A model generated the notes under the pieces. It worked only from the letters and a program-made list of their open reading frames with translations. It was not told where the DNA came from and searched no databases. From Defluviimonas sp. SAOS-178_SWC (GTDB lineage: Bacteria; Pseudomonadota; Alphaproteobacteria; Rhodobacterales; Rhodobacteraceae): a stretch of 64,000 bases of DNA. Positions 56,776 through 64,000 of the stretch are shown here, one piece after another. Every line of letters starts with the position of its first letter. Within the stretch, counting starts at the first letter, position 1. A program made the position numbers and the translations under genes. The stretch lies in assembly GCF_039830135.1 (NCBI RefSeq), contig NZ_CP156081.1, positions 1,102,001-1,166,000 of the forward strand, written 5' to 3'.

Positions 56776-58692
56776 TCAGCGATCCCCGGCAACCGGCAGC
56801 AGGAAGCCGTCGAAGAACCGCGCGAGTTCCGCGTGGGCATCGAAGGGCAGCACATGGGCGACGTATTGGTCCGGCCGCACGACCACCAGCGCGCCGGTCT
56901 TGCGGTCGATTCCGCGCAGATCGAAGATGTCGCGGCCGGGGTTCGGGTCGGCGCAAAACATCTTTTCGTAGTCGATCAGACCGAATGTGCCCTTGCGCGG
57001 CATAAGAAGCCCCGGCAGCGCCTCGAGCGCGACCTCCCGGCTCGGTTGTTGGCAGACGGCCCGCAGGTCGATGCGGCTGTCGGTGTCGGCGCCGGCAGGT
57101 GTGTATTTCCGGATCGGCGAGTTCGGCGCCGTTTCGAGGAAGTCGCATAGCTTGCGCAGGGCGGAGCCATCGGCGGTCGGATCCTCGTCCGGGCAGAAGG
57201 CGAAGACGTGCCAGCGCGCATCGGCCTGCACGGTGTGGCCCAGTTCCATCGGCTTTGCGTCGGCCAGCCGCACCACGGGCGCGGAGTGGAGCCGTGCGCC
57301 AATCGGGAAGCCCGGCGCCAGCGCCTGCCAGCGTGCCGCCCCGGTCAGGGTCGAAGGCTTGTAGGTCACCGACATGCCCGCCGTGTAGCGCCCGTGTTCG
57401 ATGAAATAGCGCTGGAACTTCGGCGCGTTGCCATCGCCGCCGTCCTCGGGGCGTTCGCTCATGATCCGCGCCCATTCCCGGTCGAAGTCGATCAGGTCTT
57501 GCGCCACCGCCTGCCGTTCGGCCGAATAGCTGTGCAGGATTTCGGGCGCGCAGCGCCCCTGCAGCACCGAGACCAGCTTCCAGCCGAGGTTGAACGTGTC
57601 GCCCATCGACACGTTCATGCCCTGGCCGGCCTTGGGGCTGTGGGTGTGGCAGGCATCGCCGGCGATGAAGACATGGGGCAGGCGGGTTGCCACTTGATCG
57701 GCAGGCACGTCGTCGAACTTGTCGGTCAGGCGCTGGCCGATCTCGTAGACCGACCACCAGACCACGTCTTTCACCTCGAGCGAATAGGGGGCGAACACGC
57801 GTTGCGCCGCCGAAATGAGCTTGTCGACCGTGACGTCGCGGTTGACCCGCTCGCCTTCGCTGAGCTTCTCCAGCTCGATATAGATCCGCACGAGGTAGCC
57901 GCCCTCGCGCGGGATGATGAGAACGCTGCCCGCGTCGGCGGACTGGATCAGCGACTTGCAGCGGATGTCGGGAAAGTCGGTGACGGCAAGAACGTCCATC
58001 ACGCCCCAGGCCTGGTTGGCGGAATCGCCGACAAGCTCGCGCCCGATGGCGCGGCGCACCTGGCTGCGCGCGCCGTCGCAGCCGACGACGTAGCGCGCCC
58101 GAAGCGTCCGGGTGGGGCCGGCGGCCCCCTCGGCCGGTTTCAGCGTGACCGTCACCGGGTAGTCGGCAGCCTCCGGGTCGATCGTCAGGCCGGCGAGTTC
58201 GAGCCCGTAATCCGGCTCCAGCCGCGAGGGCGACTTGCGCATGATGTCGAGATACATGTCATGCACGCGCGCCTGGTTGAGGATCATGTGCGGCATTTCC
58301 GACAGACCGTCCTCGACATCCTGCACGCGCCCGTTGCGCGCGATCCTCGCAGGGTCCTTCGGGTCGGGCTTCCAGAATGTCGTCTCGTTCACCCAGTAAC
58401 CCTGTTGCAGGATCGTGTGCGCGAAGCCGAAGGCGTTGAACATCTCCATCGACCGGCACGAGATGCCGTCGGCCTGACCCTTGTCCATCGGGCCGGACTT
58501 GCGTTCGACGATCCGGGTGCGGATGTCGGGGAAGGCGGAAAGCTGCGCGGCGAGCGTCAGGCCCGCCGGTCCGCTGCCGATGATGAGCACGTCGAGTTCC
58601 GCCGGAAGACCGGCTTTGGCGGTGTCGCGCCCCGGCGCCGCGTCGCGCAGCTCGGGATCGCCGGGGTGAAATCCATTCAGATAGTACTGCAT
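56776..58692 (-). CDS. mobA: 3-hydroxybenzoate 4-monooxygenase (MobA-like FAD monooxygenase)
   Basis: A 638-residue flavoprotein of the phenol-hydroxylase group. The N terminus MQYYLNGFHPGDPEL and the FAD motif GSGPAG (39-44) resemble 3-hydroxybenzoate 4-hydroxylase of Comamonas; GQADGISCRSMEMFNAFGFA, VGDSANQAWGVMDVLAVTD and HTHSPKAGQGMNVSM match that enzyme closely in recall. The reaction gives protocatechuate, feeding the neighbouring pca genes. The C-terminal thioredoxin-like domain is present. The start at 58692 leaves the regulatory dyad outside the gene; an ATG 18 bases upstream is less likely. Confidence 0.88.
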   Translation of the reverse strand: MQYYLNGFHPGDPELRDAAPGRDTAKAGLPAELDVLIIGSGPAGLTLAAQLSAFPDIRTRIVERKSGPMDKGQADGISCRSMEMFNAFGFAHTILQQGYWVNETTFWKPDPKDPARIARNGRVQDVEDGLSEMPHMILNQARVHDMYLDIMRKSPSRLEPDYGLELAGLTIDPEAADYPVTVTLKPAEGAAGPTRTLRARYVVGCDGARSQVRRAIGRELVGDSANQAWGVMDVLAVTDFPDIRCKSLIQSADAGSVLIIPREGGYLVRIYIELEKLSEGERVNRDVTVDKLISAAQRVFAPYSLEVKDVVWWSVYEIGQRLTDKFDDVPADQVATRLPHVFIAGDACHTHSPKAGQGMNVSMGDTFNLGWKLVSVLQGRCAPEILHSYSAERQAVAQDLIDFDREWARIMSERPEDGGDGNAPKFQRYFIEHGRYTAGMSVTYKPSTLTGAARWQALAPGFPIGARLHSAPVVRLADAKPMELGHTVQADARWHVFAFCPDEDPTADGSALRKLCDFLETAPNSPIRKYTPAGADTDSRIDLRAVCQQPSREVALEALPGLLMPRKGTFGLIDYEKMFCADPNPGRDIFDLRGIDRKTGALVVVRPDQYVAHVLPFDAHAELARFFDGFLLPVAGDR

Positions 58693-58716
58693 GCCGCGGC
58701 GCCTCCCCATGAAATG

Positions 58717-58730
58717 ATAAGTTGACTTAT
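58717..58730. promoter_or_regulatory. MarR-type operator 1 (mobA proximal)
   Basis: ATAAGT-TG-ACTTAT is a perfect 6-bp inverted repeat with a 2-base spacer, 25 bases upstream of mobA. A related site lies exactly 50 bases away on the marR side. Confidence 0.65.
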
Positions 58731-58766
58731 TATTTTGCACGGATCGGCGAGGGGCGCAAATAAAAA

Positions 58767-58780
58767 GTATGTCGTCTTAT
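58767..58780. promoter_or_regulatory. MarR-type operator 2 (marR proximal)
   Basis: Read on the minus strand the site is ATAAGACGACATAC, 10 of 14 identical to operator 1, with the same preceding TGA (TGATAAG in both). It lies 48 bases upstream of the marR start codon. Confidence 0.5.
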
Positions 58781-58827
58781 CAATTTTCGGCTATGGTCCG
58801 CCGGAGACGGCTACCGGAGAGAGCGGA

Positions 58828-59283
58828 ATGGATAGGGCAGACGGCCAACCCAAAAGCCCCCTGCTGCCGGGGCACCTGATCCGGCGCCTGCATCAGATTT
58901 CGACCCAGGTCTTCCACGACCGCGTGCGCGAGGCCGGGTTCGACCTGACGCCGGTGCAGTTCGCGGCGCTGGACGCGCTGCGCTACCAGCCGGGGATGGA
59001 CCAGGCGGGGCTCGCGCAGGCGATCGCGAAGGACCGCGCGACCGTGGGGGCAGTGGTCGACCGGCTGGTGCAGAAGGGGCTCGTGTCGCGGATCGTCAAC
59101 CCGCAGGACAAGCGCGGGCGGGAGCTGCGGCTGACCGGGCAGGGGGAGGAGCTTGTAGCGGCGCTGACGCCGGTCGTGGTGGCGCTGCAACCCGACATCC
59201 TGCCGGGGCTGAGCCCGGAGGAATACCGCCGGTTCGTGGCGCTCGCCGCAAAGGCGGCGACGGCGGCAAGCGAGAGCGGCTGA
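58828..59283 (+). CDS. MarR family transcriptional regulator
   Basis: A 151-residue winged-helix regulator. The MarR DNA-binding region runs through LTPVQFAALDAL, GLAQAIAKDRATVGAVVDRLVQKGLV and the wing NPQDKRGRELRLTGQG. It is divergent from mobA with two matching operator-like dyads between, so it probably represses mobA and itself and responds to 3-hydroxybenzoate or a similar phenolic. The start at 58828 is preceded by GGAGAGAGCGGA. It converges with the acyl-CoA dehydrogenase gene. Confidence 0.88.
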   Translation: MDRADGQPKSPLLPGHLIRRLHQISTQVFHDRVREAGFDLTPVQFAALDALRYQPGMDQAGLAQAIAKDRATVGAVVDRLVQKGLVSRIVNPQDKRGRELRLTGQGEELVAALTPVVVALQPDILPGLSPEEYRRFVALAAKAATAASESG

Positions 59284-59287
59284 GCGG

Positions 59288-60772
59288 CTAGGCCGCCAGC
59301 CGCCTGCCGATCGCCAGCGCGATCAGTGCCGCCGTCTCTTGCGCGAAGCCGTGCGCCTCGGCGCGCAGATCGGCCATGCCGGCCAGGGCCCGCGCCCGGG
59401 CCGTCCACGCATCGGCCTGCGCCCGCACCTCCGCATCGCCGGGCGCAAGCCTGGTAGCCAGTTCCGCGAACTGCCCGATCGCGCGGCCTTCGTCGAAGCG
59501 CAGCCCGCGCGTGGCGAGTGTCAGGGCATGGATGCCGTTCGTGCCCTCGTAGATCGCGGTAATCCGCGCGTCGCGCCAGACCTGCGACAGGCCGTACTCT
59601 TCGAGGTAGCCATACCCGCCGAGGATCTGGATGCCGAGATCGGCGGCGCGAATGCCTGCATCGGTCGCGTGGATCTTGCAGAGCGGCGTCAGGAACTCGA
59701 CCAATGCGGGGCGGGCGCCACTCTCCAGTTCGGCGAGCGCGATGTGACACATCGCGCGGGCAATCCGGGCGCTGTCGCATTGCTCGGTCAGCATGCGCTG
59801 CACGTCGGGATGATCGGCGAGCGTCGCGGGCGCGCCATCCGGCAGGCGGCCCTGCCGGCGCTCGGCGGCATAGGCGGCGGAAATCGCGTGGGCACGGGTG
59901 GCATGCGCCACGCCCTGCAAAGCGACGTCGAGCCGGGCATGGTTCATCATCGTGAACATCGCGGCAAGCCCCTTGCCCTCTGCCCCGATCAGTTCGGCGC
60001 GGGCGCCGTCGAACTCGATCTGGCAGGTGGGGGAGGCGTGCAGCCCCAGCTTCTCCTCGATCCGTGTCACCGCGACGGCGTTTCGCAGCCCTTCGACGTC
60101 GGAAAGGCAGAGAAACAGCGACAACCCCTTCACGCCATCCTCGGCTGCTCCGGTGCGCGCGAGCACCAGATGCAGGATCCCCTCGGACATGTCCTGATCG
60201 CCGCCCGAGATGAAGATCTTCTGCCCGTCGATGCGCCAGCCCGCGCCGTCGCGGCTGGCCCTTGTGCGAATGCGTGACAGGTCGGATCCCGCGCCTGCCT
60301 CGGTCAGACACATGGTCGAGAGCCACGCGCCCGATGTCAGCTTCGGGATATAAGCGGACTGCTGTTCGGGCGTCCCGTGGGCGAGCAGCGTCGAGATCGC
60401 CCCGGGCACGAGGCCCGTGACCATCTGCAACGAATGGTTCGCGCCCGAGAAGATCTCGGACACGGCCGCGGCGGTCAGGTGGTCCATCGCCTGTCCGCCG
60501 AAGCCCTCCGGCGCGGTCAGGCCCTGCCACCCGCCTTCGGCCAGTTCGGCATAGGCCGCGCCGAACCCGTCGGGCATCCGCACCCGGCCGTTTTCCAGCC
60601 GGCATCCCTGCCGGTCGCCCGGCGCGTTGAGCGGCGCGATCACCCCCTCGGCGAAGGCAGCGAAATGCCGGATCACCTCCTCGGAGAGCTCCGCGTCGCG
60701 CGCGGGCACGTCGCCCGCGAAGGTCCGCAGGCTGAAGAGGATGTCGTCGACGGGGGCCTGGAAGGGGGTCAT
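59288..60772 (-). CDS. Acyl-CoA dehydrogenase
   Basis: A 494-residue flavin-dependent acyl-CoA dehydrogenase. It contains the FAD-binding stretches CLTEAGAGSDLSRI and ISGGDQDM, a late RITAIYEGTNGIHALTLATRGL, and an N-terminal extension before GWQGLTAPEGFGG plus a C-terminal helical extension, as in the larger FadE-type subgroup. Being the last gene of an operon with hydroxycinnamate-CoA genes, it could desaturate dihydro-p-coumaroyl-CoA or related phenylpropanoyl-CoA. The substrate is inferred. Confidence 0.88.
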   Translation of the reverse strand: MTPFQAPVDDILFSLRTFAGDVPARDAELSEEVIRHFAAFAEGVIAPLNAPGDRQGCRLENGRVRMPDGFGAAYAELAEGGWQGLTAPEGFGGQAMDHLTAAAVSEIFSGANHSLQMVTGLVPGAISTLLAHGTPEQQSAYIPKLTSGAWLSTMCLTEAGAGSDLSRIRTRASRDGAGWRIDGQKIFISGGDQDMSEGILHLVLARTGAAEDGVKGLSLFLCLSDVEGLRNAVAVTRIEEKLGLHASPTCQIEFDGARAELIGAEGKGLAAMFTMMNHARLDVALQGVAHATRAHAISAAYAAERRQGRLPDGAPATLADHPDVQRMLTEQCDSARIARAMCHIALAELESGARPALVEFLTPLCKIHATDAGIRAADLGIQILGGYGYLEEYGLSQVWRDARITAIYEGTNGIHALTLATRGLRFDEGRAIGQFAELATRLAPGDAEVRAQADAWTARARALAGMADLRAEAHGFAQETAALIALAIGRRLAA

Positions 60773-60803
60773 CGGTGCCTCGGGTCGTGGTTGGTCCGGA
60801 AGA

Positions 60804-61685
60804 TCAGGCGTTCAGGCCCAGAAGGCGCATCGCGTTTTCCTTCAGGATCAGCGGGCGCACCTCGTCGCGGAACTCCGCCTTGTCGAAGGCATCGAGCCAT
60901 TTCTCGGGTGCGATCATCGGCCAGTCCGACCCGAACAGCATCTTCTTCTTCAACATCGTGTTGGCATATTGCACGAGGATCTTCGGGAAGTATTTCGGCG
61001 ACCAGCCCGATAGGTCGATGTAGACGTTGGGCTTGTGCTGGGCGACCGACAGCGCCTCTTCCTGCCAGGGGAAGGACGGGTGCGCGAGGATGATCGGCAT
61101 GTCGGGGAAGTCGACCGCGACATCGTCGATGATCATCGGGTCCGAATACTTGAGCCGCATCCCGTTGCCGCCCCGCATCCCCGAGCCGACGCCGGTCTGT
61201 CCAGTGTGGAACAGCGCGGGCTTGCCGGACTCGGCAATCGCCTCGTAAAGCACATAGGCCGCCCGATCATTGGGCCAGAAGCCCTGCATCGTGGGGTGGA
61301 ACTTGAAGCCCTGAACGCCGTGGTTTTCCACCAGGTCCCGGGCCTCGCGCGCGCCGAGCTTGCCCTTGGCCGGGTCGATCGAGGCGAAGGGGATCAGGAT
61401 ATCGTCGTTCTTGGCGCAGGCATCGGCGACCTCGTAATTGTCGTAGCGCCGGTAGCCCGTCTCGCGCTCGCTATCGACCGGGAAGATCACCGCGGCGATA
61501 TTCATCTTGCGATAATGCGCGGCCGTTTCGTCGATGGTCGGAGGATGCGACCAGGGCGCGCCGAAATATTTCGCCATCGTCGATTGCAGATCGTCATAGC
61601 CGTCGTCGGCATGACAGCCGCAGGCTTCCTCGGCATGGGTGTGGAAGTCGATCGCGCGGACCTTGTCGAAGTCGATGTTCTTCAT
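60804..61685 (-). CDS. Amidohydrolase family protein, CouO-like beta-ketoacyl-CoA hydrolase
   Basis: A 293-residue amidohydrolase_2 type TIM barrel. Metal-site motifs are AIDFHTHAEEACG near the N terminus, FHTGQTGVG, LAHPSFPWQEEAL and the closing GSDWPM. It resembles CouO of actinobacterial p-coumarate pathways, a metal-dependent enzyme that cleaves the 4-hydroxyphenyl-beta-ketopropionyl-CoA side chain to release 4-hydroxybenzoate. The adjacent CoA-ligase gene agrees with this. The insertion CGCHADDGYDD early in the sequence is a short Cys/His-bearing loop. Confidence 0.75.
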   Translation of the reverse strand: MKNIDFDKVRAIDFHTHAEEACGCHADDGYDDLQSTMAKYFGAPWSHPPTIDETAAHYRKMNIAAVIFPVDSERETGYRRYDNYEVADACAKNDDILIPFASIDPAKGKLGAREARDLVENHGVQGFKFHPTMQGFWPNDRAAYVLYEAIAESGKPALFHTGQTGVGSGMRGGNGMRLKYSDPMIIDDVAVDFPDMPIILAHPSFPWQEEALSVAQHKPNVYIDLSGWSPKYFPKILVQYANTMLKKKMLFGSDWPMIAPEKWLDAFDKAEFRDEVRPLILKENAMRLLGLNA

Positions 61686-61696
61686 CTTAAGCCTCC

Positions 61697-63562
61697 TCAG
61701 ACGCGGATCAGCGCCGGGTCTTCGTTGTCGTAGAGCCTTTCCAGCAAATCGGCGCGGCGGGTCAGGATCTTCTGGATGTTGAGCGATCCCTTGTCGGTGA
61801 TCTCGTGATGTTCGAGCGAGGGCGGCTCGGCCAGGACGATGGCACGGGTGATGCGCTTGGCCGAGCCTGTGACCTGGGCATTCATGTCCCGCAGGCGCTC
61901 CTCGATCCGGGCCATCAGATGAGGCTCGGTGATCGCGCCCCGAGTGACGTCGGAACTGGCCAGCGCGGGGGTCGGGAAGACGAACAGCCCGACCTCGCCG
62001 CGGTCATGGCCGCAGATCACCACGTCCTGCGCGATGCCCGAAAGCTCCTTGAGCGCGGACATGCGCAGGTTGCCCGCCTGCACCCAGGTCCCGGTTTCGA
62101 GCTTGAAGTCCTCGGAGACGCGGCCATCGAAGACCAGCCCGCGCTGCGGATCCTCCGGATCGACGAATTTCACGGCGTCGCCGGTGATGAAGAAGCCTTC
62201 ATCGTCGAAGGCCTTGGCGGTCCGTTCCGGGTCGTTGTAATAGCCTGGCATCACGTTCGGGCCCTTCACCCGGACCTCGCAGCGCATGTCCTCGTCGGGG
62301 ATCAGCTTGACGATCACGCCGGGCAGCGGGACGCCGATCACGCCCGAGCGGCCGATGGGTTCATGCACCATCAGGCAGGCCGGGGCGGTCTCGGTCAGGC
62401 CCCAGCTCGAGATCATCATCGGCAATCCGCCGCGCGCTTCGATGCAGAACTGCTCGAGCGCCTCCCAGACCGCCTGCGGCAGCGAGGCGCCGGCGTAGAA
62501 CAGCAGGTCGAGATCCTTGCAGAGATGCTTTTGCAGTGCCGGATCGTCCTTCAGGGCTTCGGCGAGCATGCCCCAGCCGACCGGCACGTTGAAGGCCAGC
62601 GTTCCCGGCCGGTCGGTGCGGTTCCCGAGCGTGGTGGCAAAGCCCTTGCCCGTGGGCTTGCCGCTGTCGATGGTCAGCGTGCCGCCGTGGGCGAGCATCA
62701 TGTTGACGTTGTGGCTGCCGCCGAAGACATGGTTCCAGGGCAGCCAGTCGGTGATCCGAGGCGGGTGATCGTCGAGGAAGGGCAGGACGACGCCCATCTG
62801 CACCTGGTTGACGCACATCATCCGGTGCGTGGTCAGCACGCCCTTGGGGTCCGAGCTTGAGCCCGAGGTGAACAGGATCTTGGCCAGGGTGTCGGGGCCG
62901 ACCGTCGCGTGGACGGCATCGACATCGACCGACGGCTCGCCCGCCAGCAGGTCGGCGAAGGGGGTGATCGGCCGCCCCGCCTCTCCGCGCACCGCGACGA
63001 CCTCGACATCCGCCAGTTCGGGAAGCTCGACCGCGGCCCGGTACCGGGTCGCGTCGTCGACGAAGGCGAGCTTCGGTTTGACCTTGTCGAGCACGTAGGT
63101 CAGCCGACCGTGGGCCTCGGTGATCAGCGAATACTGCTCGGCCAGCGGCACCACCGGCACGCCTGCATATTGCGCACCGAGCGACAGGAGCAGATGGTCG
63201 AGCCCGTTGCCGGACATGATCACGATACAGTCGCCCTGGCCCAGACCGCGCTTGATGAGTGCGGCGGCGACGGCGCGCACCTGCGCGAGCAGTTCGGCAT
63301 AGGTGACATTGCGCCAGCCGGGGCCGACCTCGGGCCGTTCGGATACCGCGACGCGGTAGGGCGCTTCCCTGGCCCAGCGGTTGAGCCAGGCACCCGTGTT
63401 CGGAACCGGGTCGGGCAGGTCATAGCCCGAGCCCAGCAGGATCGTGCCGTCGGTTCGGCGCTCCACCGTCACCTTGTGCGGGACATTGCGCGTCAGCGTC
63501 AGCTTGCGCGCCCATTCGGCGCGGGCGGCAGGCTCGTTCGGTGCTGCGGGAATTGCGGTCAT
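61697..63562 (-). CDS. fcs: Feruloyl-CoA synthase-type acyl-CoA ligase
   Basis: A 621-residue AMP-forming ligase of the ANL superfamily that activates hydroxycinnamates such as ferulate or p-coumarate. The P-loop ILFTSGSSSDPKGVLTTH, the ISSWGLTETAPA motif, and FFITGDAVKFVD with FDGRVSEDFKLETGTWV (in place of the common K-GY hinge) are features of the feruloyl-CoA synthase subgroup. It is 11 bases upstream of the CouO-like gene and 23 bases after the crotonase gene, all one operon. Confidence 0.88.
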   Translation of the reverse strand: MTAIPAAPNEPAARAEWARKLTLTRNVPHKVTVERRTDGTILLGSGYDLPDPVPNTGAWLNRWAREAPYRVAVSERPEVGPGWRNVTYAELLAQVRAVAAALIKRGLGQGDCIVIMSGNGLDHLLLSLGAQYAGVPVVPLAEQYSLITEAHGRLTYVLDKVKPKLAFVDDATRYRAAVELPELADVEVVAVRGEAGRPITPFADLLAGEPSVDVDAVHATVGPDTLAKILFTSGSSSDPKGVLTTHRMMCVNQVQMGVVLPFLDDHPPRITDWLPWNHVFGGSHNVNMMLAHGGTLTIDSGKPTGKGFATTLGNRTDRPGTLAFNVPVGWGMLAEALKDDPALQKHLCKDLDLLFYAGASLPQAVWEALEQFCIEARGGLPMMISSWGLTETAPACLMVHEPIGRSGVIGVPLPGVIVKLIPDEDMRCEVRVKGPNVMPGYYNDPERTAKAFDDEGFFITGDAVKFVDPEDPQRGLVFDGRVSEDFKLETGTWVQAGNLRMSALKELSGIAQDVVICGHDRGEVGLFVFPTPALASSDVTRGAITEPHLMARIEERLRDMNAQVTGSAKRITRAIVLAEPPSLEHHEITDKGSLNIQKILTRRADLLERLYDNEDPALIRV

Positions 63563-63585
63563 CTCTCCCCCCGGTGTGCTCTGGA

Positions 63586-64000
63586 TCAGCGGAATACAGG
63601 CGCGCGCTTTTCGAGAAAGGCGCGAAGGCCTTCCTGCGCATCGGGTGTAGTCTGCACGAGTGCCGCGCAGAGGCTTTCGGTGAACAGCCCGTCGGCGCGC
63701 GACATGTCGTTGATGCGTGAGAGCGCCTGGACCATGAAATAGTTGGACATTGGTGCGTTGCCGGCGATTTCGGCAGCGAGCCTGCGTGCCAGGGGCAGCG
63801 CTTCGCCCGCGCCGACGCTGTAATGGGTCAGGCCGAGGCGCAGCCCTTCCTCGGCATTGTATTTCCGCCCGGTCAGCATCATCTCGACCATCCGGTCGGC
63901 GCCGAGGATGCGCCCCACGCGGACCGAGGCGCCGCCGCCCACGAAGATCCCGCGCCGGCCCTCGGGCAATTGGAAGATCACCGAAGGCTCGGCGATGCGC
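63586..64000 (-). CDS. Crotonase family enoyl-CoA hydratase, 5' end cut by window
   Basis: The last 137 residues of an enoyl-CoA hydratase/isomerase family protein are present. RGIFVGGGASVRVGRILGADR contains the GGG substrate-pocket stretch, followed by MMLTGRKYNAEEGLRLGL and a C-terminal FLEKRAPVF, all typical of crotonases. With the ligase it would hydrate the hydroxycinnamoyl-CoA double bond. Whether it also cleaves the product to an aldehyde (Ech type) or only hydrates it cannot be told from this half. Confidence 0.85.
   Translation of the reverse strand, partial: RIAEPSVIFQLPEGRRGIFVGGGASVRVGRILGADRMVEMMLTGRKYNAEEGLRLGLTHYSVGAGEALPLARRLAAEIAGNAPMSNYFMVQALSRINDMSRADGLFTESLCAALVQTTPDAQEGLRAFLEKRAPVFR

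Overview
The window is high-GC chromosomal DNA of an alphaproteobacterium, most likely of the Rhodobacteraceae/Paracoccaceae (Rhodobacterales). This rests on gene content and order: a coupled hisS-hisZ-hisG run, a DUF1489 gene, a class II B12-dependent ribonucleotide reductase, an xdhABC operon joined to an ABC importer, a long iol operon with an ABC sugar importer, and a pob/pca operon ending in a TRAP transporter. No rRNA, tRNA, CRISPR array or intact insertion sequence was seen.

Layout. 1-923: 3'-truncated sulfide:quinone reductase-like gene. 1.1-10.5 kb: seven-gene minus-strand operon xdhA-xdhB-xdhC-ATPase-permease-permease-BMP lipoprotein-type binding protein, read as purine uptake plus xanthine/hypoxanthine oxidation; it ends in a clear hairpin terminator. 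10.8-23.2 kb: housekeeping genes (DUF6544-like protein, dnaE, AbrB-type membrane protein, slyX, hisS-hisZ-hisG, DUF1489, nrdJ). 23.4-38.3 kb: a 14-gene minus-strand inositol operon (binding protein, two permeases, one ATPase, IolH-like, IolG, a second Gfo/Idh, an epimerase, an ABM monooxygenase, IolE-like, IolC fusion, IolD, IolB, IolI-like) with a divergent LacI-family regulator and an AT-rich dyad between them. 39.5-42.1 kb: mprF. 42.1-45.8 kb: an accessory island with four unknown genes and lower GC. 45.8-64 kb: aromatic catabolism: an SDR, PcaQ, the pobA-pcaD-pcaC-pcaH-pcaG-BKACE-pcaB-dctPQM operon, the 3-hydroxybenzoate 4-monooxygenase/MarR pair, and a hydroxycinnamate operon (crotonase, feruloyl-CoA synthase type ligase, CouO-like hydrolase, acyl-CoA dehydrogenase).

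The aromatic modules fit together: hydroxycinnamates are activated and side-chain shortened to hydroxybenzoates, PobA (4-hydroxybenzoate) and the MobA-like enzyme (3-hydroxybenzoate) both give protocatechuate, and PcaHG, PcaB, PcaC and PcaD carry it to 3-oxoadipate. A BKACE-family gene stands where thiolase and CoA-transferase genes might be expected.

The two most unusual items are (i) nrdJ, which carries an in-frame XRE/Cro-CI helix-turn-helix domain of clearly foreign codon usage inserted between the catalytic barrel and the C-terminal region, and (ii) the four-gene operon at 42.5-45.3 kb, whose products I do not recognise and whose largest member ends in two tandem Ig-like repeats.
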